Shown: piece after piece, positions 21,139 to 33,184 of the stretch | How positions within the stretch are numbered: the stretch's first letter is position 1 | Layout: each line of letters starts with the position of its first letter | Translations under genes and position numbers: made by a program | Notes under the pieces: model-generated | Told to the model about the DNA's origin: nothing | The model's input: only the letters and a program-made list of their open reading frames with translations | Databases searched by the model: none | NCBI GenBank assembly: GCA_021234155.1 | Contig: JAJEKV010000004.1 | Coordinates: 3,968,109-4,032,108 of the forward strand | DNA length: 64,000 bases | Direction of reading: 5' to 3' | Origin: Isoetes taiwanensis | Taxonomy: Eukaryota; Streptophyta; Lycopodiopsida; Isoetales; Isoetaceae

Positions 21139-22040
21139 GATCTTATTTTTGGAGATCCGTTGTTTTCATGTTCAACAGTTCTATGACCATCCAAGAAGAG
21201 CTTCCGCCATTTGTGAGGCATGTGTAATACCCTTGCTGCTTGACTTAGAACTAGCTGAGCAATGCTTTAAGGAGCATCCCTTTGCCTCTGATGCCACTTA
21301 CTGGAAATGAAGATGCTGATGAAAAGATTAAGAAAAAATATCAGACGTATTTTACAGGTTAGCCAAGGTATAGTTGGGCCGCAATAGATGGAGACCATGT
21401 TTTCAAATGCCATCTAGAGACTTCATACGCATATTATATTATTATCAGTTGGTGCCTGTTGCATCTTTAATTTCTTTTTTGCTAGCATAGCATCCCGTGT
21501 GCCTCTTATGCAGGGAAAAAGACATGTGGCATTTGAGAATGACGATAAAGTATGCCACTTCTTGAGGTCATTTCTAGAAACCTTAGAAAAGATGGTTCAT
21601 CAGGCTACCGTGGTGCAAGAAAAAATAGGAAAACAAGAAAAAGAATACCCTACAACCAGAAAAAGAATACCCTACAACCAGTGGCTTAGCTATGCCCGAC
21701 AGAAGGATTACCTAAAATACAGGCATATCTAAAATAGATAAAATCTTCAATAATCTGGATGCCAAGAGCCACGTTATAGAATGCAAGATGAAAAAGCTAG
21801 TCAACATAAAAAGGTATTGATGCCTTTGAACTTCAATTTGAAAAGCTAGAGGCACTGAACAAACAACTTGATGGCGTCTTGCCCTTTTCCACCGGTAAAC
21901 CCCTTGGTGAATTCAAGGACGAAGAAGATATGGAGGATGTTGAAAATACAAGAAAGGAATTACATGGCACACATGGGCACAACATTAAACGAAAAAAGTT
22001 TAAATCAGCCCATAATTCCAAGTTCGCAGGTCAACTGGAA
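21139..22040 (+). pseudogene. Possible decayed gene, function unknown
   Basis: Three plus-strand stretches look protein-like but are interrupted: about 21139-21310 (VQQFYDHPRRASAICEAC, then LELAEQCFKEHPFASDATYW), 21514-21732 (GKRHVAFENDDKVCHFLRSF, preceded by a plausible splice acceptor TTATGCAG), and 21868-22056. I do not recognise the family. A 22-bp duplication (AGAATACCCTACAACCAGAA) sits at about 21642-21680. This could be a broken host gene or transposon protein; the evidence is only frame openness and composition. Confidence 0.3.
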
Positions 22041-22550
22041 TAGGAATTGCTTATAGATAACTATGCACCTTATTGTCAAACAGATGAAGCTGCCGAGCAC
22101 ATGCACTGCCTAATCGAGGCCATGGATGTGGAGGTACCCATTGTAACAGTTTCTGAGATGGATACCTCTCAGGCCACAGGAGTCAGCGGGGCACATATTC
22201 AGTAATAATTGATGAACTTAGTGTAACACCTGACTTTGTACCTGAAACTCAATGATTAGATCGCTAATGCAAACTTTGTATACTATCAGTTTATGATGAA
22301 TACGAATGACGGGTTTTGATGACCCAATTTTTGTATGTCAGGCCATGGCGATCTTCTATAGAATTTACACTCTTTAAAGAGGTTTATATTAGTTGTGCAA
22401 TTGTCCATTAGCAATCTCAAATATCATTATCTTTTGCCATATGCTATACATTTAAATAGTAGTTTTCAGTTAACGCAATCTTTATGAGGGTTTTAACACT
22501 TTCATACCATCAACGTTTTGGTCAAGATGGACAAGTTTTTATACTTCTTG

Positions 22551-22732
22551 TAATAGATAGATAGATATTATTCTAACATATAAGAAGATCCTAGATAGAT
22601 AGATATTATTTTAACATATAAGAAGATCCTACAAGAGGCCGTGGGATGTGTTGTACACAGTGCAATTCCGAACAGTCTCGAACTCGTGACATACATGTTC
22701 TAAGACTACTGTATTACCATTAGACCAAAAGG
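22551..22732 (-). mobile_element. tRNA-derived SINE with (TCTA)n tail
   Basis: On the minus strand a tRNA-like head starts TGGTCTAATGGTAAT (box A region, 22713-22727) and reaches GTTCGAGAC (box B, 22675-22683). A body of about 50 bp follows, then a tail region ending in ATCTATCTATCTA. The tail region is itself duplicated: the 40-bp block with ATTATTYTAACATATAAGAA occurs twice (22551-22630). An internal RNA polymerase III promoter of this kind is typical of plant SINEs. Confidence 0.65.
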
Positions 22733-24394
22733 AAAGCCATCATCACTTGGAGGAGGATAGTCAATGATGACCATATAGCTATAATATGAAAATTACCATC
22801 ACGCATATGCAAAAAGCTTATGTTAGAGATGGGTTTTGAACCAACGACCTTTTGGTTGCAAGTCGTCCATTGATTCCAAGTTCACTATTGCCATGATTAT
22901 AGACTTATGCCAAACGTCTTCTCCTATATGCCAAATTCCATTTATGCACCTATGCTAAGTGGCATCTTGGTCTGTCAAGTGGCACACATCCACCTATGCT
23001 AGATGACAGCCATACAAGATTAGAGTTCATGCAATAAGGCATTATATATGGAGATGGTCCATAGTCGTAGAGACCATTCTGCTTCAACACAAGTGATGGG
23101 CTTCTCTTGTGTCTAGTTCTTGCTCATGATCTTGTCAGCTGTTCAAGACTTCTTGTTCATGTTCCCTTGTCCTTGATTTGCCCTTTGCATATATTTTCAT
23201 AATTGTATCATATTGGTTATAACCTTTTAGGCTCTTGTACTTATTCCTTTAAGTTCTTATATGTTTCCACTGGTCTAATTGCATTTCCCTAGCATTGTTT
23301 GTGTATCCTGCTCATCGGCTCGTGACACTAGATAACATCTCACTTGATTTCCTTCTTTTCCTATATTTACATACACATTCTTGTATAGTCTAGCACTACT
23401 TATGCCATACCCCTGAGTGCCAAAACTTCTTTGAGTCTCTGTATGAGTCAATCTCTTGGGACTGTATAAAAAACTTTTGAAATCTACAAAGCGGCATATA
23501 GCTTTTTTATTCTTTTTTTTGGCTTTTTCTATGAGAAGTCTTGTCTTAAAGTCGTTACGTTTGCAAATGCTTTTTACAAATTTTTGGTTATGACAAAAAG
23601 GTTTTAATAAATTATAAGATTTTTATGAGAGGTTCTTTTTTACTAAACTTTTGTATGTAATATCTAAGTCATTAAAAATAGATAAAGAAGAGAAACGCTA
23701 GAGAGAGTGTGTCAAAACTGTTTTCGCGCTCATAACTTGAGCTACGGAGGTCAGTTTCAGATGATCTTGGGCTCATTGAAAAGCTTATGTAGAGAGCTTT
23801 TCATTCACATACAATTTGACCCAGATCTATCAAGATAGTTACATGCTCTTTGTACTTTTCAATCCGGATACTTTTTTGTAAAGTGCATGCTATGCAGATT
23901 TGATGGTAATATGGTTTTTATCATAACGAATCACGATTGAATTTAGACTCCATTTTGAGTCTATTGCTTTGGAAAGCTCTCTTTGAAATTGGTTTATCTA
24001 CCTTGGTCCTTTGGTCCTCTGAGACCTCACAACTGCTTTGCATCATTTTAGTGGGGTATTCTATGTCTAAAGCTTTAGCTTGCGCTTGCCATGTTCTAGC
24101 TTTCATGTCCAATAACCAGTAGGATACCTTTGCCATTTCAATTCATGATTATTTTATCTATCTTTACAAGATCGAGATATTTAGCTATAAAAAATATACA
24201 AGTAATAGGTACACATTTGGGCCATATAATAAGGGAATATTGATGAGCATGTAATATTTATCAATGTCACTTATCATAACATTTATTTTCCTGGTGATTC
24301 CATTTTTGACATAAGATACAATCTTCAACAGTCTCTGCCCACCTCGTGTAGCTTGTCTTTCCAGCATCAGAATAGGGTATATCCTTCCTCCTCT
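22733..24394. other. Unassigned, possibly decayed LTR DNA
   Basis: 22764-23340 resembles in layout the LTR at 37726-38589 (TGATGAC start, ATGCAAAAAG, a GGGTTTTGAACC/GGGTTTGAATTGG block, a TATATATGGAG promoter-like site), but no ends are clear. Beyond 23480 there is no recognisable feature. Confidence 0.3.
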
Positions 24395-24596
24395 AGCAAT
24401 CTCTTCCTCGTCACGGGTTCAACGCCTCGTCGTTAAAGTGGCCATGCCATGTAAAGTTAGTGGGGGAAGGACCCACTTCAGCAATGTAAAGTGGTGGGGG
24501 CAGGACCCATCTGGGTGTGTTGTAAAGTGTCACATGTCCGATAGGACGCTGCCTTGTGGCGTGACGTTAAAATCTCTTCTTCTTCTTCTTCTTTTG
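24395..24596 (+). mobile_element. SINE-like element, (TTC)n tail, copy 1
   Basis: Starts near a box B-like CGGGTTCAACGCC (24414-24426) and shares with 26323-26512 the blocks GTGGGGGCAGG, GTCACATGTCCGATAGGA / GTCATATGTCCAATTAGA and TGTGGCRKGAYGTWAAAA, ending in a TTCTTCTTCTT tail at about 24578-24593. The tRNA head is incomplete or degraded here. Confidence 0.6.
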
Positions 24597-24764
24597 TGTT
24601 CACATGTTTCTTTTAAACATGTTACATCTTGATTTTGTGCTTTGCTCATGCTCATTCCATTGTCCCAAGGGTACCTTGTGTAGTTCCAGTATTATATGAT
24701 TATCTGGTGCCTTCTTCTTGGTTCTCCTTTCTTGTCTTCTCCCTTCCTTTCTTGGATGACACCC

Positions 24765-24765
<1 letters not shown>

Positions 24766-24797
<32 letters not shown>
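24766..24797 (+). repeat. Poly(A) tract, 32 bp
   Basis: An uninterrupted A run following CACCCC. It could be the tail of a retrocopied sequence, but the sequence 5' to it (CTTTCTTGTCTTCTCCC) is pyrimidine-rich and I could not identify a parent or target duplication. Confidence 0.9.
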
Positions 24798-24799
<2 letters not shown>

Positions 24800-26322
24800 G
24801 TTTTTGAAATGGAGGTCTCCCCCCTCCCCTGCCTGTTGATCTCGCGAGGTATCCTTCCTCTAGATTCATTTCTCTCTCTGTCTCTTCCTTCCTCCTCTCT
24901 TACCTCTCTGTCTTGTTATTTGCTCTACGACATGCAACCAATCACAAGCAATTGATTATTATCTTGGTGCTAGAACCTAATGTAGAAATTCAGAGGTGAT
25001 AATAAATTTACTTTATCCTATAGCTGGGATATAGATAGCAGAGTAATTCAACCTGTCCTACAACAAAGAATATGTAGTAACATGTATGCAGATAAGCAAG
25101 AACAACATAAACATGAGAGCATATTGCATCTAGAGATAAGGACTTTGTAAACGAGAAGCCATACCTTATGCTGTATTTGTTCCACTGATAAATACAGATA
25201 ATTACCTCATAGATTATTCCTACTCCAAAGGTTTTAGTAGAGAGCTCACCCAAAGTTACAAGATAAACAATCATCCTACCTGCATTGATTATTGCCATGA
25301 AACACATGCATTGAATGTCTTTAGAAAATCCAATGCTCGAACAAATTCAAGATTAAGAGAAAAGACAAAATTCTTTAATCGAATGTAGCTAGTGTTCTCA
25401 TAACTTGGAGAGCGAATTTCTCTGTAGTATTGAAGTGAAAGACATCCCTAAATCTTGTTTTGTTTGCGTGTATAGCCCTATCAAGGTCGAAGACTCTGTT
25501 GTAAAAAGATGAACTCGTATCTTCTTCTGCTTACACCGGACGTCAAGAATCAAGGGGAAGTGGTCAAACATAATTTCCTCCTTATCCCACTTTTATCGGA
25601 TTTAAAATTGAACTAATAATTCCATTAATTAGAAAATATATTTGATAGTTGGAAAACAAACACTTTGAGACATTATATCGTGCTTTCACGCACATATCCT
25701 CATGCTGGTTCCTCATGATTCTTGTAACGATTCTATTTATATTTTTTGGAGGGGAAGATATATATCATTGATAATGTGCCATATGTTAATGGCATGATAT
25801 GTGCTTATAACCAAGAGGGTCATGTATTTGAGGCACTAAGAGCATTCTTTTGTTTCACTATTTATGTTTGTTATTTTTGATACATGACAAAAGAAGGATT
25901 TCATCTGGCATGATTGGAGCTTCACTATAAGGATACTCGATTCTTTTCCCATTGAATATAAACCCATTGAATATTAAAAAGGATGGCCACATCAATTAGA
26001 AGGTACAATTTCGATCTAGATTAATTTGAGGAAAATGCTTCTTGGCGCATTTCTTGGCTTCCAGAACTAGGGCGACGATAGAGAGAGAAGGCCGCCCTTC
26101 TCCCTCTTCCTTCCAACACTGCTCCAGCTTGCTTGGATCAGAGACCCAAAATTGTTGTTAGAGGGATTTTGCTCATGTTTTTCTTAGGATTTTGATTTCT
26201 CAGAGACGATGCATCAAGGTGGTCCTTATTTTATGCCAATTTGCCACTAACGTGCCCCACCAAGTTAATTCACTACATATTCCTTTAATATTTGCGCACG
26301 CTCCTCTCTACTAGTTTGATGT
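24798..26322. other. Unassigned intergenic DNA
   Basis: Pyrimidine-rich to about 24920, then AT-rich. No gene, RNA or repeat recognised. Confidence 0.45.
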
Positions 26323-26512
26323 TTGATCTAGTGGTAGCACACTAGCCCTAGAACAAATATATGTCTTGAGTTCGAGGCTGCTCAAAGTCGCTTTCAATAT
26401 GGTAGGTGGGGGCAGGGCCAACAAAGCAATTTTGATTGTGGTGTGTGTATGTGTGTCATATGTCCAATTAGATACTACCAATGTGGCAGGATGTAAAAAT
26501 TGTTTTTCTTCT
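26323..26512 (+). mobile_element. SINE, tRNA head, (TTC)n-type tail, copy 2
   Basis: A tRNA-like head with TTTGATCTAGTGGTAGCAC (box A region, about 26322-26340) and GAGTTCGAGGC (box B, 26368-26378), then a body shared with 24395-24596 (GTGGGGGCAGGGCC, CATATGTCCAATTAGAT, TGTGGCAGGATGTAAAAA), ending TTTTTCTTCTTG. The head makes this the more complete member of the family. Confidence 0.7.
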
Positions 26513-28499
26513 TGTGTTCCTTAATGTAACCCATTTTATAGTTTTTATTTTACGAGGTTTTTCAGGCATATATTCCGTAATACTATGACTCAATATTCTT
26601 TTCTAGTGGTTAGAGCTACTTAGTTGGATCCGTCGATTGATTTTCAAATTGGATGTTAAAATTGCTCTTCTGCTTCTATTTATTTCTCTACAGATGAGCA
26701 AGATCCTATGCAACTAGTATTGACATAGTTAGTGCTTGCTGCCTATTCCCTTAGCATGTGTACATATGTATTGTACTTGTGTTCCCTCCTTGAGGCGCTT
26801 GCATATTTTATCCTCTAGTAATGAATTCTAGAAGGAAGACTGTAATATATAATGAATTGAAGAAGTATTCTTACCATTCATTTGGAGGCCATTTAGCCAT
26901 GAGATCAACAATATTGCGTCCAACCCAATTTCTCCTACGTGCATACATTCTTATGAAGGCTCTTTCCAAAATGTGCGTTTCTTGTAATGAATTATAGATT
27001 ATTTAGGACTCTTGCATTATTGCGAGACAAGTGCCATTTGGATGCTAAAACTCGTACATTCAATATGATATCTTGGGTACATAAAAGAATGTCCATTCAG
27101 ATTTAATGTTGCAATGTTGTTGTAGATCTTTTAATCATTTTGTGTTAGAGGACAATGTAAATCAACATTGGGAGTGCCTTTTCATTCCCTTGCCGAGAAA
27201 AATGTGACGATTTAATTCTGATCATTTGAAATGACTTTGCAAATGTGTGAAAAAGAAGTGCACTCTCCATTAGTACGCATAAGAGGGAAAGATTGAAAGG
27301 TTCCGTCAGAGATGATTTATGCCCAATGCTTAATATATTTATTTAATACCCTACCTCAATTCTCTCATTAGGCTCCCTAGATTTGTGCTCTAGGTTGTCA
27401 TTTTCTTATTGTTGTTATCAAGATTTACATATGGAGATTATTATATCTTATGGAATGAAAACCATTTTTTTTACATAAACTTATGGCCAATGTCACCACT
27501 TCCATAAATATGGTCTAAAATAAGAATTCAAACTGTCACTTAAAGTAAATGGATGAGTTTTACCTTTCTTTGGACACATGCTTCCATTTAGACAGTTCGT
27601 ACTCAATTTAAAAGGAGTGCAAGACAATAAACAATTGTGCAAAATCTATCCCAAATCTTCAACTTTTACATTTCAAAATAGGTGTAGGAAATGTATAGAA
27701 TATGTGCAAAATACATTAGCCAAACCTTTACATAGATCAAGATGTGCCTGGCGTATTGCTCATCTCAATGATAAGACATGCTTACGCAATACATCGTCAA
27801 GGATACGTTCTAGAAAGAACAAATATAAGATTGTGTGGTCTCCAATTAGGGAACAACAGGCATTGGCTCTTAAACGCATTAGTTAAATACTAGTTCTTTA
27901 TGCTGAGATTAGTTGCTCTACCTATGGATATGAGAATTGAGGTGTAGGACAAACTACATCTATAAAATGGAGGCGAAGGGATGAAGAGCCATATGACATC
28001 ATGTCGCAAAGATTATGACGAGGGCTGTAGAAACATCGTCGTACGGGTGCGGAGACACTGAATGCATGTGTAGTCTTGAGGGAGCAATAGTGAATGTATG
28101 TATAGGAGGGGAGTGAATGTATGTACTGAATTGGAGAGACAATATAAGAAAATGAGTGAATGTATGCATAATAAGGATGAATGTTCTAATTCCCATGGCT
28201 TCACTAATCTCTCAACAAAGCAAAGATTTTGGTCCAAAAGAAAGGCATCATGGCCTCGTGACTTGTGGAGAAGAAGGTGTCAGCAGGCAAGCAGACCCAC
28301 AAAAGAAAAAACGAGTAAAATAACCAATAAGAAAACCATAAACAAAGGGGCCAAAAATAATACCTTGGGGGTTGGGTCCTGCCTGACATGCTCGAGGCCT
28401 TTAATTTCCCTCCTACAAATAAAATAAACAAACCAAAACACAAATAATGAGAAATGGGGTGCAAGGAAAGGAAGTAAAAGCGTCTAGTACTTGCACAAT
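26513..28499. other. Unassigned intergenic DNA
   Basis: AT-rich. The 102-codon frame at 27578-27886 is the longest but lacks an ATG at its start and resembles nothing I know. From about 28000 the sequence becomes purine-rich toward the ZF-HD gene. Confidence 0.45.
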
Positions 28500-29225
28500 A
28501 AAAACAAAGCGTAACGTAACGGGGGGAGGGGGGTTCAGACGGGCGGTTAGTTAGGGGGGATAGTTAAGCTGGCAAGGGAGGGAGGGGGGACGGAGACAGG
28601 AAGCACAATGACAGGCTTGACGGCGTAAAGGGGCAACGGCAGTAGGGGGGGTCACATGGTCTCTGTGCAGTGAGGCTATGTCCTGTGTGTGACACCTGAG
28701 ACCTTATCTTCTTCTTGTGATCAAATCCTTGCTAACCAACCCTTTCCTTCATTAAGCCTGTGCCTTCCTCGCCTGGCCGCCCTGTACCCCTTGCCGATTA
28801 GCACATTTTGTATTTTTCCCTCTGCTCCCCTTTCCGACCCACAAATCCGTCCATTTTTCGCTGCTTTAGCCCGTAATCCGCCCTATCAGTCACAGATTTA
28901 TCCGCCCAATCGACCCTTTAATCTGTTCCGCTTCAATCCATGAAGCAGCGGCTCTCTTCTTGCAGGGAATTTGATTGACAGCAGCCCGTCTATCGCCCCA
29001 GATTGCAAGTGGTCCTTTGGCTTCAACAATGCCTCCCCGGAAGGATTGCAGAAGCTTGGCGATTAGTGTGAGATTACTCAGAGCATATGGGGTTCATCAA
29101 GCCCATGTGCTGCAGCGGCGGAATGGTACAGTGATGCACATTCTAGATTGAGGCTTGCATTTAACGGGGACTATTTGGAAGGCAGGAGAAAATAACGAGT
29201 TAAAAAAAAAAAACTGAACGTAGGA
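28500..29225 (+). promoter_or_regulatory. Probable ZF-HD promoter and 5' leader
   Basis: The composition shifts to a strongly G-rich plus strand at 28517-28660 (runs of GGGGGG), then C-rich to about 28930, then a purine-rich stretch with A10 at 29203-29213 before the ATG. No clear TATA box was found. The assignment as promoter and leader rests on position and composition only. Confidence 0.4.
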
Positions 29226-29933
29226 ATGGATCACGAAGGAGAGATGAACATAATGTCGGCCACTTACGGAGGGAGTGGGGCCAGCGGCCATAGCCAGGGA
29301 AGCGAGAAGCAGGTGAAGCTGTTGGGGAGCGGAAATGGAGCGACGGAGGATCGGATTGTTGGGGGGGTGGAGAAGAAAATTGTGAAGTATAGGGAGTGTC
29401 AGAAAAATCACGCAGCGAGCATAGGGGGGCATGCGATAGACGGGTGCGGCGAATTCATGCCCTCGGGAGAGGATGGAACGCTGGAGGCGCTGAAGTGCGC
29501 GGCGTGCGAATGCCACAGGAATTTCCACCGGAGGGAGGCCGACGGGGATCCATTCTGCGAGTGCTGCCGGAGGAAGCGAGCCGGGCTCCCCCCGGCCATG
29601 GTCCTCCCCCACTCCGTCGCCCTCCCCCCCTCCAGATCCCCCGCTCCCATGATGATGGCCCTCGCCCCTCCCGCCCCCGGCTCTGACTCCGACGACCCCG
29701 ACCTTGCCCCCTACAATTTATCCGGCCCCTCCGTCCTCAAAAAACGATTCCGCACCAAGTTCTCCTCCGATCAGAAGGAGAAGATGTTCGCCTTTGCCGA
29801 CAAACTCGGCTGGAAAATTCAAAAGCACGACGAGTCCGAAGTCCAGCAGTTCTGTGCCGACGTTGGTGTCAAACGCCATGTCCTCAAAGTCTGGATGCAT
29901 AATAACAAGAATACCTTCGGTAAGAAACTCTGA
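29226..29933 (+). CDS. Zinc-finger homeodomain (ZF-HD) transcription factor
   Basis: An intact 235-residue frame with ATG at 29226 and TGA at 29931, no intron. The N-terminal ZF-HD dimerisation domain (about residues 57-115) starts VKYRECQKNHAASIGGHAID, continues GCGEFMPSG, LKCAACECHRNFHRRE and ends DPFCECC, with the expected Cys/His set. A proline-rich linker follows, then the homeodomain (about residues 170-233): KKRFRTKFSSDQKEKMFAFA, LGWKIQKHDE and VLKVWMHNNKNTFGKKL, with the W-M-x-N-N-K recognition-helix end typical of the family. Length and domain order match plant ZHD proteins, which dimerise and bind DNA in the nucleus, affecting development. The coding region is far more GC-rich than its surroundings. 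Which ZHD subgroup it belongs to cannot be decided here. It is the only gene in the window that appears intact. Confidence 0.97.
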   Translation: MDHEGEMNIMSATYGGSGASGHSQGSEKQVKLLGSGNGATEDRIVGGVEKKIVKYRECQKNHAASIGGHAIDGCGEFMPSGEDGTLEALKCAACECHRNFHRREADGDPFCECCRRKRAGLPPAMVLPHSVALPPSRSPAPMMMALAPPAPGSDSDDPDLAPYNLSGPSVLKKRFRTKFSSDQKEKMFAFADKLGWKIQKHDESEVQQFCADVGVKRHVLKVWMHNNKNTFGKKL

Positions 29934-31320
29934 TTCTCGTCGCATTTTTATCAATTCTTGCCTTGCCGCTGTTGCTGCTGCTCCTCCAGTTCGTTTCTCT
30001 TATTGGGTTCTTCTTCTACAAGCCTGTACTCTTCTAATCTGTATTAACCGCAGAGTTTCTCCTTCCAATTGGAGTTGCCTTGCCGGATTTAACTTCTATC
30101 ATTCTATAACCTATGCCGGATCCCGCAGCGTCTTGTGCTGCGGTTGCTTCCGGCCATTGCAGGGATTAAATTCTTCTCTTTCTTCTTCTTCTTCTTCGTG
30201 GTGTTTCTTGTTATAAAAAAGGAAAAAAATCCGCCCTAACTTCTGCTCCCTCATGCATATTTATGTACTGCTACTTGCTTCAACCTCGAAATGCCAAATT
30301 CTTTGTTTTACAAAAGGATTCCGACTTTGAGATCTATGCTTTGGTACGTCTGTTCGCAGCTTACATGTGTTGTGTGCTGCCTTGCAAACGGTTGTTCTTC
30401 ACGCACTTGTTATGGATCGTATTTTCATTTGCTGTGCTGTTATTTTTAGAAAGGATTAGAACTGGTTGCTTGGTTTAATTAGTGTCTGATTGATCAACAT
30501 ACATACGACAGAAACTGTGGCTGCCGTTGCATATCTGACTGCATGATCCTGGAAGCGCGAGTCGTTCTAAAATCTGACACTATGAATGTTTTCAAACACC
30601 CACTAGTCAGATTTCCATTTGCTCCATTTTTCCTTCCTCTTTTCTTAACCGAAGCTCTCACGTGAAATCCCTTCTTGCCTATCAATACTAAGTTACGTTG
30701 GTTTTACGTTACGAAGCTTTCCTTCTTTTCTTCTGCTATTTGAATGGACCACAATCATTTTGATCACATGATTCTGCACAAGATAACGCGCTGCTCATTG
30801 CTTTGGAAGTTTTCTTCAGGAACAACAATCTACAATTTGTGAAGGGTTTAATTTCGTCTATGCTTTATTTCGACACTCCTTAACAAACTCTTCTACAAAT
30901 GCATATTTGGTATAGTATCTGGTTGCTCCTAGAGAAATCCCAAACTTATAGAGATTTTTGGCCCTCATCATTGTCTTGTTTAAGATGCTTTAAGATGCCC
31001 TAGTTATGTTCTATTTCACACTATATTTAGGCTCGAGGTTGAGCTCACTCAATCAAAGAAAGGGTACTATTTCATGAAGTTGATATTTTGCTAGCATAAA
31101 AAGAAAGTGAAATTCATGCAGAGGCAGTCTTTTTGGGTGTCTAATAATTTTTTGTGACCATCGGATGCAAGCATATGCCACAGCATATGCCATGCCATCA
31201 AATTCTAGCCTTCAAATTCAGGTCAAGATAGGGTCAAATCCTCTATATTTGACTTACCCCTATCAGCCAAGCAAACCATTGATAATGTGAATAAATACAA
31301 TCTTTCAAATTTCAAAATCT
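29934..31320. other. Probable ZF-HD 3' UTR, then unassigned DNA
   Basis: Pyrimidine-rich sequence with a (TTC)n run at 30177-30197 follows the stop; the 3' UTR probably lies here but no poly(A) signal is certain. Beyond about 30300 nothing is recognised. Confidence 0.4.
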
Positions 31321-31339
31321 GGCCAAACAAACAATGAGC

Positions 31340-31392
31340 ATGGGGAGTCGAACCCCCGTATAAGTTCCGACGCTCATTCAAGCATACTAGGA
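31340..31392 (-). mobile_element. tRNA-like (SINE head?) sequence
   Basis: On the minus strand, TAGTATGCTTGAATG (box A-like, 31375-31389) is followed at tRNA-like spacing by GTTCGACTC (box B, 31345-31353) within GGGGGTTCGACTCCCC, a good T-arm stem. The acceptor and anticodon arms do not form a full tRNA. No tail was identified. Confidence 0.35.
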
Positions 31393-31690
31393 ATCCCACA
31401 AGAGGGATGCCTAGATGCTTAGGGGTCGAAGCCCACTAACAAAGCACACAAGTTAGTACCAGCACATTATTTTGATACACAATTCTGTCAACCAATTGCA
31501 ATCCGCTCACAGTTATTCAGCACATTATTTATAAGCCAGCACACAATCTAGTTCATGACAGGGCCACCTTAACCAGTTTCAGAACCAGCAAACCATACCT
31601 ATTATAGCAAATCCTCACAATACAAATCCAGATCAAGGTTCATCAATTCGACAAAATCACAAGCCAACCAAAGAAGAACATGTAAAGAAA

Positions 31691-33184
31691 TCAGTTCATA
31701 GCTGAGCCACTTTGTGCATGCCTTATGACTGCATCTAGTTGCCGTATTTCTTGCACAAGCAATGCCCTCGCAAGGCTCATATGAGAACGCAAGATGTGCA
31801 ATTCAGAGACGGGCACCCCCAAATGCGCTCACTCCACAACAGATATGGCATTGTCAATGGACACGTAGAACCCTCTAAGCTGCCGCCATGCCGCAATCCT
31901 ATGCGCCTCAGTTCCAATCTGGATAACATTATGCACGAACTCCTGAGCAGAAAATGCCGCCTCAGGTTCAGCCGAAAACACAACAGGGTCCGGATGGGAT
32001 GCCTCTACAGCAGATGAAATAAAAGACTCAGGCAAAGACACAACAGGTTGCTCCACGCCAACAACTGCTTCCCCATCAGTCTCCATAACTCCTGCAACTA
32101 TAAACCAACAAAACTATGAAAACAAACCCAACTGTACAATGAAGAGCCAACCAAGTTTATCAGCCAACAGCCATGGTACAATCACCCTTGTGCACATGGA
32201 TGTAATCTACACCAGGCTCAAGTATCACAACATCAGCACTGTCTCCACTATAAGAAGCATCATGAATATCCTCGAAGTTATTATCTTGCTCATCAGCAGG
32301 AATAGCATCATCCCAATACCGCCTCCGCCCAGGCCCATTCCTTTCCACAGGTACAAAACCTGCTGGCAGGCCAAACAAGATGGTTCTCATATCCGATGGC
32401 ATGCAGTGACTAGGATTGAGTAGGACTCTCCATGCAGCCCGGACACGGTGCTCATTAATATGGGCAGTGTTAGAAGGGATAATCCAAGAACTAGACAAGG
32501 TAAATTTTCTAGAACGAATCATCCTGGCCAGCGTATACAACAAACTAGCAGTCAATCTACGGTTCCCGTGGTAATTCACAAAATGGGCAGCTCGATTCAA
32601 CAGGTTTTTGTTATCAAGCACAACTAAATTTTTCGTATCACCAGCTCCCCATCTCAAATACAAATCCTTACCTTTCTCGATGGCAACCTCACTCACATTA
32701 TGAAGATGGCAGACATAATGAACTTTTCCCACACCCTTCATACAGTACCCAATCATACCCTCAAAACAATGAAGACGAGTATTTTTAAGGGCTTTGCATA
32801 CCAATATCACACCAGGAGGCTTAGAAACCCAATTGAAATCTCTTTTTATGGCATCATACTCTTGAACTGGGCTCTAAAGACAGCTTGACAATGCAAATGA
32901 TCTACAGTTGCACCACGCTCCATGGCCACAGCTCCAGCAACACACCTCCGATTGCAAAACCCCACAAGACCATCATAAAAACTCATGGGCACATCTTGCC
33001 TAGACAGACCTAAGGTAACACTCACATCTATGGCATTCCAATCCTGCTCAACAGAAAAACCACCAAATCCCCCGGTCTCACGCTCTTGGGAATCGGAAGA
33101 ACGCAGATTTATAATGTGGTTCAGAGAACCAGGGACAGAGCAACCAACACTCTTCCCTTTCCTCGCTGCCCTCTTCAGAGACAT
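31691..33184 (-). pseudogene. HUH-endonuclease (Rep/replitron-like) transposon gene
   Basis: ATG at 33184 (MSLKRAARKGK). The frame reads GATVDHLHCQAVF, an HUH motif with HLH at 32899-32891. A 1-nt frameshift near 32860 follows; the next frame goes from EYDAIKRDFNW to MIGYCMKGVGKVHY, with a YxxK motif at about 32747-32736, then HNVSEVAIEKGKDLY and a conserved-looking block to MRTILFGLPAG. HUH followed by YxxK is the order of single-tyrosine Rep-type nucleases that nick DNA. An acidic tail ends near 32160. A probable intron with acceptor TTTATAG near 32100 leads to a last exon starting near 32093 (ETDGEAVVGVEQ). That exon has an in-frame TGA at 31829-31831 and would end at 31691. No helicase domain is seen. 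I recall similar uncharacterised proteins in plants and oomycetes, and replitrons as Y1 HUH transposons; that family label is tentative. Confidence 0.65.

Noticed and set aside
22764-23340. Possible solo LTR related to 37726-38589
   Set aside because: Shares only layout and a few short blocks (ATGCAAAAAG, a GGTTTTGAACC-like block); no paired ends, PBS or target duplication.
24629-24955. 108-codon frame with a poly-lysine run
   Set aside because: The lysines come from the poly(A) tract at 24766-24797; neither side shows conserved sequence.
27578-27886. 102-codon frame with basic composition
   Set aside because: No ATG at the start, no known motif, AT-rich flanks; likely chance.
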